This document shows positions 57,505 through 64,000 of a stretch of DNA of 64,000 nucleotides, one piece after another (position 1 is the first letter of the stretch; the number at the start of each line of letters is the position of its first letter). The notes below the pieces were generated by a model. The model was not told where the DNA came from and did no database searches. It saw only the letters and a program-made list of their open reading frames with translations. Location: NCBI RefSeq assembly GCF_910592395.1, contig NC_088322.1, positions 3,876,175-3,940,174 on the forward strand, read 5' to 3'. Source of the stretch: Lineus longissimus (taxonomy: Eukaryota; Nemertea; Pilidiophora; Heteronemertea; Lineidae). The translations under genes were made by a program, and so were the position numbers.

Positions 57505-59607
57505 TCACACTTGCAAAGAGTAGCTATAGAAGGTTTTGAACGTTTCCAATTGCGCCAATCGTTCTCTCGTCTTGTCCACGTCACCAATTTTCACCAATTG
57601 CAATTCGCTGCTCGGCTTACTTAGCAGTATCCCGTTTCTCAACTCGCCGTCACACAATAAGTTTGAGGAGATAAAATATCGACCACTCTTGCGATCGTAT
57701 GCGAAACGAATAGGCTCGGTCAACAACTGTTTAGAAAATGCCGAACAAAGAGTTGCGTGATGCTCTTTATGGATGTCTGAAGGCAGTGCTAACACGTCCA
57801 ATATGTTAGCAATCTTAACATTCCCCTCCCTCAGTGATGCTTTGTTGCTGATAATGCTGATAAAATCGTTGACTGTGTCCAGGGTCTTTTTCCGCTGATA
57901 TAAATTTTCCGTTGATATGTTTTCCTCTGTTATTCTTGCCCTTTGGTAAATTTTTGATTTCTCCACCCTGAATGTGTACGAGTCGATTTTTTCATTCGAA
58001 TCCTTGTATATAGAATAATTGCCAACAACACCTTCTGCTGGTGGCCAGTTCTTCTTATAGCATTTCGAAGCCCACGTGAGATTTCGACACGTTTTATCAG
58101 TAAATCTTGCCACAGACTCTTGTTTCTGTAGGCAGGGATTCATAGCTGGACACGTTATAAAATCCACCACCTTCCGTTTATTATCCTTATCCATACCATA
58201 GATGTTGTGATAGCTGGTGATCAGAAATACGTTTGAAACTCCGATATTCGTCGCATTGCTCACGTGCTGTGTCTGTCTCACGTCAGCCATCCTCATTTCC
58301 ATTTCCCTCCTAAATCGACCCAACACAAATGACTGAGAGTCTTCCTGGATTTTTCCACTCCCATTTGCAGGTATGTTAGGACTCAGAGGAAAAAGCATCT
58401 CCTTCGACCCGGTGTTTATACACCTCTCCGTCAGGTAGCGCATTATAGTCGGTGGAATATCACTACTTTCGGAAACAAATTCCATCGTTTTCACAGCCTC
58501 CTCAATTTCACTGTTTATTGTATCAAACAAATAGTTCACACATTCGCTGAGTTTCGAAACACGACTTCCGCCCGTATTTTTCGTACATTTCCCAAACAAT
58601 TCGTAACAGGCGTGGAAATGTTGTCTGTCTATCCACAGGAATCTAAAGTCAAAATCGCCGTATGCGCTCGCTGTATGACTTAAAGGTTGTGTATAAATAG
58701 GCGACACCGGTATTTGAGGTCCAACACCATCTTTCGAGGATTTCAGCTTTTTCACCAACAATTCGCTATCATCTGTATCCTCACTATCACCACCTGCACC
58801 TCTTCGACGTTTACTACCGGCAGCAGCAACAGAGCTCACCATTTTATCCACAAATTTCACAGCTTCATCCATAACGTTTTTCTCTATCATTTGTTGTTTA
58901 TCTAAGCGAAGATTAACAAACGTGCTCTCGTCTGCGGGATTCACCTGCATCTCCTCCTTATCAGCTTCGTCGTTCAACCTGTTTGCCAGAGTACGGCTAA
59001 ACCATTTCTTATCCTTGTCCACGAGCACAATTTTCCGTGTATCGTCCACATCGAACGGATTCACCCTTTCGCACGACCGTTTGCATATGAAATGACTCGT
59101 TCCCGTATCGATGTTCAATATTTCTACAAACGAAACCTTAACCTTGCTCCCACAGTCTTCGATCATATCCTCTTTAAGAAACAACAAGGGATCTATTATG
59201 AAAAAAAGCCATTTTTTATTCGAAACATTATCAATAAAGGAACCGTAGTGTTTCACAATTTCAAATTCGACGTTGCACCAGGATCGTGTCAGTTTTTCTT
59301 TCTTACTGTTTTCCTTTTCAAATTCTTCGTAGAAACCAATTCTGTATTTCAATTTCGGTAGCAGCGAATTTAACTGATCGTCGTTTGTACTCATTGGATG
59401 TGAGTTCAAATACTGTTTTGGTGTCTTTATAGGTTGCACAAAATGTCCCAACTCGTCCACGAGCACCACCAACTTGTTTTCACTCACGTGATTATGTTTC
59501 ATGTTCAATATCGGCCTAAACGCATACGCATGCATTACATGATGTGCAATTTTCACCCATTCCGTTCTTCTGTTTCTATATCTCCCCTCGAACAATGGTA
59601 GCGACAT
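57505..59607 (-). CDS. Unknown 700-residue protein nested in the terminase intron
   Basis: The first ATG in frame is 59607. Soluble and charged, with a basic KRRRGAGG followed by an acidic EDTDDSE in the middle (about 265-285), an NLS-type feature. No membrane segment or named domain visible. In herpesviruses of vertebrates the terminase intron holds opposite-strand genes for tegument and packaging-associated proteins; this gene is in the corresponding place, and a similar role is a reasonable but untested idea. Undamaged. Confidence 0.65.
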   Translation of the reverse strand: MSLPLFEGRYRNRRTEWVKIAHHVMHAYAFRPILNMKHNHVSENKLVVLVDELGHFVQPIKTPKQYLNSHPMSTNDDQLNSLLPKLKYRIGFYEEFEKENSKKEKLTRSWCNVEFEIVKHYGSFIDNVSNKKWLFFIIDPLLFLKEDMIEDCGSKVKVSFVEILNIDTGTSHFICKRSCERVNPFDVDDTRKIVLVDKDKKWFSRTLANRLNDEADKEEMQVNPADESTFVNLRLDKQQMIEKNVMDEAVKFVDKMVSSVAAAGSKRRRGAGGDSEDTDDSELLVKKLKSSKDGVGPQIPVSPIYTQPLSHTASAYGDFDFRFLWIDRQHFHACYELFGKCTKNTGGSRVSKLSECVNYLFDTINSEIEEAVKTMEFVSESSDIPPTIMRYLTERCINTGSKEMLFPLSPNIPANGSGKIQEDSQSFVLGRFRREMEMRMADVRQTQHVSNATNIGVSNVFLITSYHNIYGMDKDNKRKVVDFITCPAMNPCLQKQESVARFTDKTCRNLTWASKCYKKNWPPAEGVVGNYSIYKDSNEKIDSYTFRVEKSKIYQRARITEENISTENLYQRKKTLDTVNDFISIISNKASLREGNVKIANILDVLALPSDIHKEHHATLCSAFSKQLLTEPIRFAYDRKSGRYFISSNLLCDGELRNGILLSKPSSELQLVKIGDVDKTRERLAQLETFKTFYSYSLQV

Positions 59608-59629
59608 TATTATCACTTTAAAGATGGTT

Positions 59630-60757
59630 TCACATAGATTTCGTGAATTGTACGTAGATGGACGTGATAATTATGCTTATTTTCTTATAATAATCCGATA
59701 CAGACGTGTTTCCGTTGTACAGTTTATGGTTTCGAATTTTTCGACTACTCACATTGCTTCCTGTGCTTTTTTCAACTCTGTCGATCTCGCCCTGATGTGA
59801 ATTTTCGTCTACGTTTTTCTTTCCGTCAAGATTCTTCCTAGCGGTGTCAAGATTCTTCCTAGCGGTTGCCAACGCTTCCTTGGATACACGCAGAGTTTCG
59901 AAATGGAAATTTATACAATCCAAAAATGCCTGTTTATTCTGTTTGGCTATACTTAGATATCTATCCGCAGTTACAGACCTATCTTTACCAATTTCATCCA
60001 TATCGCTAGCGAAAACCTCTCTACACGCCGTCGTAACTGCATTTTTTAGCACATCTCCTTTCGTTAGAATAGAAATTCGCAGCTGTGCCTCATCTGACAA
60101 GTTATAATCGATGAATGCGTTAAATTGTGCCGGATTTGTCTCCTTTGCAACGTGATTTTTCGCATTGGCCATGTCCCTTTCCGCTTGTAAATCTATACTC
60201 TTCCCCGAATCAGACACCAATCGATTATTATTCAATCGTACATTTTCATCCTTGTCGAAATTGTTTCTAATCGCAGTAGCAAGAAAATCGTTAAATGTTT
60301 GCCCTCCGCTAAGCAGGTCAATCGCAGAGAAGTCCCGTATCACCTGTGAGTTGGGATTCGTTGACACAGAAGACGTGGAAATTGTATTTGTTGTTAGTGT
60401 GTGTTGATACGTGTTCACACCACACGTCGTCGCACTTGTCATTTTAACACCAGGGCATTTATTTCCAGTATATGCGCAGAAATAATATGTATTACAATCG
60501 TTAGCACCATTTAAACCAATAGCAGCTGCCATATGGCTATTATTCACCCCATCTCGGGTCAACACACAATTATCATACGTCTTTGTACAAACGTGAAAGT
60601 TAAAATGTAAACGACAAACGTACAGAATTTGAAGTTCGAAACTTTTCTTATAAAAAGCGTCTATTAATTCGGCTATACAACCCTCATCGTGATTAGCCAT
60701 TTCGTAATCGTGACATGGGAAAAACATGCATACTCCAGGCCCACATACAGTGTCCAT
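59630..60757 (-). CDS. Unknown 375-residue protein nested in the terminase intron
   Basis: ATG 60757; the promoter-like element lies 45-90 bases upstream. The N-terminal half is Cys-rich (CGPGVCMFFPCHDYEM, YVCRLHFNFHVC, TYYFCAYTGNKCPG) and may bind zinc. The C-terminal half is helical, with a short internal repeat ATARKNLD / TARKNLDGKKN (near 310-325) and a basic end. No family recognised. It ends 22 bases before the start of the next gene on the strand, so the three genes may share transcripts. Confidence 0.6.
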   Translation of the reverse strand: MDTVCGPGVCMFFPCHDYEMANHDEGCIAELIDAFYKKSFELQILYVCRLHFNFHVCTKTYDNCVLTRDGVNNSHMAAAIGLNGANDCNTYYFCAYTGNKCPGVKMTSATTCGVNTYQHTLTTNTISTSSVSTNPNSQVIRDFSAIDLLSGGQTFNDFLATAIRNNFDKDENVRLNNNRLVSDSGKSIDLQAERDMANAKNHVAKETNPAQFNAFIDYNLSDEAQLRISILTKGDVLKNAVTTACREVFASDMDEIGKDRSVTADRYLSIAKQNKQAFLDCINFHFETLRVSKEALATARKNLDTARKNLDGKKNVDENSHQGEIDRVEKSTGSNVSSRKIRNHKLYNGNTSVSDYYKKISIIITSIYVQFTKSM

Positions 60758-60779
60758 ATCAGCGTTTTTTTCAACTTTT

Positions 60780-60910
60780 TTAATTTTTCGATTTTCAAAA
60801 TTTTCTCAAAAATTTTCAAAGTCCGACACTTCCTGTTCAGAGACCAAAAAAATGAACACACGAAATTAGTCTAACTTCCGCTTCAGGACACAGTTTTTGA
60901 TTTATCCTCG
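60780..60910. promoter_or_regulatory. Shared intergenic element upstream of the 60757 gene
   Basis: Contains tttcgattttcaaaattttctc, caaagtccgacacttcctgttcagaga (60820-60846) and gtctaacttccgcttcagg (60867-60885). Nearly the same wording as at 26414-26458 and 12490-12525. Confidence 0.5.
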
Positions 60911-60918
60911 GAACACAC

Positions 60919-61802
60919 TTATTTTCGTCTGGATGATCTGTAGGCTGCAACCGCAACGCCAATAACTATCACCAAGATAATTCCGCCCATAATACAACCA
61001 ACTATTAATGGATAATTTGTAACGTTTCGCCGTATTAACTCTTCGCTGTCCGTACCGTTAATGTTGTCCGATGCACGACGCTGTATTTGGTCTCCCAAAT
61101 TTATTGCTGATAATGCTAGGGTATTTGCCTGTATCTCTGGTGACGTCATAATGTAAACAAAGATACTATATACAGCATTGTTGGGCGCGGAATATTTCCC
61201 CAACAACAATCTTTTGTTACCTTTGTTCTGTCCCAACTTCATAACTTCGCTACCTCCTTCCTTGAATACGGACACACCACTAATACCACCCCATGTGCTG
61301 TGAATTTGTTTTCCGTACAATTTAATAAGCTCTTCCGCACTACTGTGATCGATAAATTTACGGCCTGTATTCAATAACATTCCCTCACTCGCTTCGCCCC
61401 ATTTTACGTTCGATATCACCTCACCTGTGCACCTGTCAAATGTAACATGGGATATTTTCGCTGTAGGTCGTACACATTTCTAACAAATTTCAGTGTCATT
61501 TCCATACCAGTTGGCCTATCATCACTACCCTTTGTCTGCAAATCGGTAAATTTAAGATTGACCAATCGTGTTTCGGGTATTTTAGATATATCTACTCGTT
61601 TATCGGATAAAATTCCCGCTTCCACTGTTTCACCAATTTTATAACTTATATCCACCAACTTATAACCGTACGTATCTACGGCAGCATCAAAACCTATCGC
61701 TTTAATGGCGGTAATGCCACATGCTGTAGGCAACAACACCAAAAGATAAAAAACCAATGCCGTCACCACCACTTGGCCTTTACTCCACACCTTATCCGCC
61801 AT
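60919..61802 (-). pseudogene. Type I membrane glycoprotein, one frameshift
   Basis: ATG 61802 opens a signal-anchor-like segment (VVVTALVFYLLVLLPTACG) and a beta-rich ectodomain. Around 61440-61470 the frame changes by one base, and the protein continues to a C-terminal membrane segment (PLIVGCIMGGIILVIVIGVAVAAY) with a short basic tail RSSRRK. Taken as two frames, neither half has both ends of a membrane protein, which supports a single broken gene. The start is 95 bases from the terminase exon-2 acceptor on the other strand. No family recognised; probably an envelope protein. Confidence 0.6.
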
Positions 61803-61896
61803 TTTGATTCCCTCCTTGCACTTCCTCCTACCCGCTAAGTTGTATAAATTTACAAAATTCACGCCACTTACCAAATTGTATTTTTTTTGCTTCCAG

Positions 61897-63633
61897 GCAT
61901 GCAGAGGAGAAACGGCAAATGTCATCATGTGGGACGAAGTCGCCTACTCAAACGAAAGAAGTATGCCCTCTGTATACGCTCTCGCCCAAACAGACGACGC
62001 GGTTCTTAAGCTCTTCAGTTCGCACAGACCCAAACACGACGACGACACCAAGGCTGAAAAAATGAGAAAAAAAGGTGAACAAGACTCGGACGGTGGTCAC
62101 ATTGACTTTGATTCGAAAAGAAACACAAACGTTCGATTTCTTAGTCAATCTTTCGTCTGTGTAGGCCACATTGTAGCAATCTTAAAAAATGACACCAACG
62201 TCAATAGGTGTATCTGCTACGAATTTGGGCAGCCAAGACATCTTATCGCAGGCTCTGACTTTAGAGAAATATCCGAATTGCTCAGCGGTGCCAAGAACAA
62301 GAGTGCTATGTTTTCTGAAATCGGTATTCTACCCAGAAATGCAGTCAAGGATAAGGACTTACTAAACGCCCTAGACAGCGAAGAGAATACCTTTGCCCTA
62401 GCATCCCCTAGCGGTAGAAGGGAAATAACCGGGAAATTATTTCCCCTCTTAGGCTACACGGAAGGAAAAATTACCGATGCATTTGTCGAAACAACACTCT
62501 AGGTCTACATCGATACGGCGCCAAAAGACAGAAGTAAAAATGCCTTCATAGTGGTAGTAAAAGTCAAACCGTACAACGATCTCTGCGAGGATACCATTGT
62601 CATAGTTGCGGTGGAGGAATTTCACACAAATGAAGTTGACAGAATCACCGGATCACCGTACAGAGCACTGGCAAAAAGACTTATAACATCCATGTCACTT
62701 ATCACTCAGTTATACAACAGGTATTTCGAAGAAATCGTCATAGCAGTCGAAGTGAACAGTTTCAAGCTGGAAACGTTTCTCTTCCACTTTAGAAACTACT
62801 TCTATTCGAATAAAGTTCTCTCGGACAACCACCTACAAGTTCAATTCGCCACTCACGAATCAACAGCCGAAGGGGCTCTAAAGACAGACTCCAACAACCA
62901 CCAAGCCTTGGCAATTCGCCAAAGCTGGAAGGAATACGATGCTGCGAAAAAGGCAATGAAAAGAAAACTCTTACACATACAACCGTCGAAAAGCAAGAGA
63001 GCCCGCATGAGTCTACCAACCAATTATGACCGGCAAATGATATACGGCACAGATGATTCATCCAGTGGCGATGAGTTTGACAGCGACTGCGAAACAGATT
63101 CTGAAGACGAATTCGAAAACTACGACCCTTACAGAAAAGTGTCACACATGCGAAGAAAAGCGCGTGTAATGCAGCGATTCGAAAGCATACTTGTGAACGC
63201 GGGCGATCAGCATAGCATAAATTGCTACAGCGATGTGGGTATATCTGAAAAACCCAAATCGGTCACTTTGGTAGGATATAAACTCACAAAGGAGAAGGTG
63301 GACGCATGCGAAGACTTTTTTATCAAATATAATAACGGATTGATACTCTGCGCACACACCTTGATCAGCATAAGTCTCAACCATTCGAATAAGAGCATAC
63401 CCAATGAATTGGCCACACAACTCGAACAAGTCCGAAGAGTCAAAAACCCTAAGACAGGAACATACACAGTGACTGGAAAATCCAACAAATACACAGATGA
63501 CATTTCTGTAACAATGTATATGGTTGTACATGTGATGACAAGTGTCGAAAAGGGCTCAGGACCCAAACTACTTAGTCTAAAAAGCGTAGACAGGTGGAAG
63601 GAACCAACTTTACCCGCTATCACAGCTTGCTGA
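61897..63633 (+). pseudogene. Terminase ATPase subunit, exon 2, with one in-frame TAG
   Basis: Preceded by a strong acceptor (ttttttttgcttccag at 61881-61896). Phase 0, matching exon 1. It opens with the Walker-B region NVIMWDEVAY; the motor part runs to 62499. TAG at 62500-62502 then falls immediately before VYIDTAPKD, the first acidic motif of the RNase-H-like nuclease, followed by IVAVEEF (second) and YTDDISV (third). An acidic insertion (SSSGDEFDSDCETDSEDE) lies between. The frame is open on both sides, so the stop separates motor and nuclease. Real damage, sequencing error, or an unrecognised splice (tctag resembles an acceptor) are all possible. Confidence 0.8.
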
Positions 63634-64000
63634 TTTTTCGGTTGAAAATTTCTAAGTCCTAACTTCCTGAAATGGCACAGGTTTGTAACTTCCTGTTCAA
63701 TAACGAATTTTTTGTACCCTCTATGAAATAAAACCCGATTGCAATTTTTGTAAAATAAAGTAAATGTGTTATAGGTCTATTGGTTGTCTAACAGTTTGAT
63801 TTCATTTTTGTTGAAAAATAATACACGAAACAGAGCTATGTAGGAATATGTGTTTTCACATACAAAATCAAGATATTAACTTCCGGTTTAAGTAATTTTT
63901 TTCATAAATTCATATAAAAATCAAAGTTCGTCTACGATTTTAAATTAAATCTTTTTACCATATAAAAAGGGGTAGAAAGACCTTGCGAAATGTGCCATTT
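63634..64000. other. Terminal spacer with ETS-like copies
   Basis: No gene. It holds aaatttctaagtcctaacttcctg, gtaacttcctgttc, and atattaacttccggtt, plus an AT-rich run with aataaa-type signals (63727, 63753) after the terminase stop. A TATA-like ataaaaagggg near 63963 may be the start of the next promoter. Confidence 0.45.

Noticed and set aside
1-64000. tRNA, rRNA, CRISPR arrays or bacterial operon signals
   Set aside because: None seen; repeats are few and dispersed, not regularly spaced, and there are no Shine-Dalgarno-led gene chains.

Overview
The window looks like a large part of a herpesvirus of the invertebrate (Malacoherpesviridae-like) branch, either an endogenous copy in a marine invertebrate genome or a damaged or misassembled viral genome. 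The best anchors are: a two-exon terminase ATPase (53214-54404 and 61897-63633) with opposite-strand genes nested in its intron; a family B DNA polymerase (40925-34131); a primase/origin-binding-helicase fusion (21385-17978); and a 2104-residue protein between polymerase and terminase that best fits the major capsid protein. Around them lie RING, sushi and class I membrane glycoprotein genes and captured host-like genes (histidine ammonia-lyase pieces, a LicD/fukutin-like enzyme, a cyclin-box protein). There are no rRNA, tRNA or CRISPR features and no bacterial operon signals. Genes are dense on both strands, start at ATG with A/G-rich contexts, and are separated by short AT-rich spacers carrying a recurrent CAGGAAGTT (ETS-like) element.

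Layout. 1-5.1 kb is a rearranged mosaic: three displaced pieces of the primase-helicase gene (one direct, two inverted), two opposite-strand pieces of an intronless histidine ammonia-lyase, a frameshifted primase fragment, a small basic protein, an unknown 289-residue protein and a LicD-like gene cut at its start codon by a helicase piece. 5.3-15.1 kb has a RING protein, a zinc-finger remnant, a long type I glycoprotein with one frameshift and two in-frame stops, a second gene with two in-frame TAA codons, and a DUF4326-like protein. 17.1-17.8 kb is repeat copy R1. 18-29 kb is a block of five minus-strand genes (primase-helicase plus four unknown, probably structural or packaging proteins). 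29-32.8 kb has plus-strand membrane and nuclear-type genes. 33.3-34.1 kb is inverted repeat copy R2. 34.1-40.9 kb is the polymerase, in one frame but with three TGA codons. 41.3-53.1 kb holds a mucin-like protein, a second DUF4326-like protein, the capsid candidate and an F-like class I glycoprotein. 53.2-63.6 kb is the terminase with its 7.5-kb intron, which contains repeat copy R3 split by a 943-bp transposon and four opposite-strand genes.

How it fits together: primase-helicase, polymerase and terminase cover origin recognition, synthesis and packaging; the capsid candidate and several unknown proteins would build the particle; the glycoproteins would serve envelope functions; the cyclin, RING, sushi and DUF4326-like proteins are likely host-interaction genes. 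Nine in-frame stop codons in five otherwise coherent reading frames, plus a few frameshifts, the captured host gene pieces and a host-type transposon with a target duplication favour an endogenous, recently inactivated copy, but sequencing error and unrecognised splicing cannot be excluded from one sequence.
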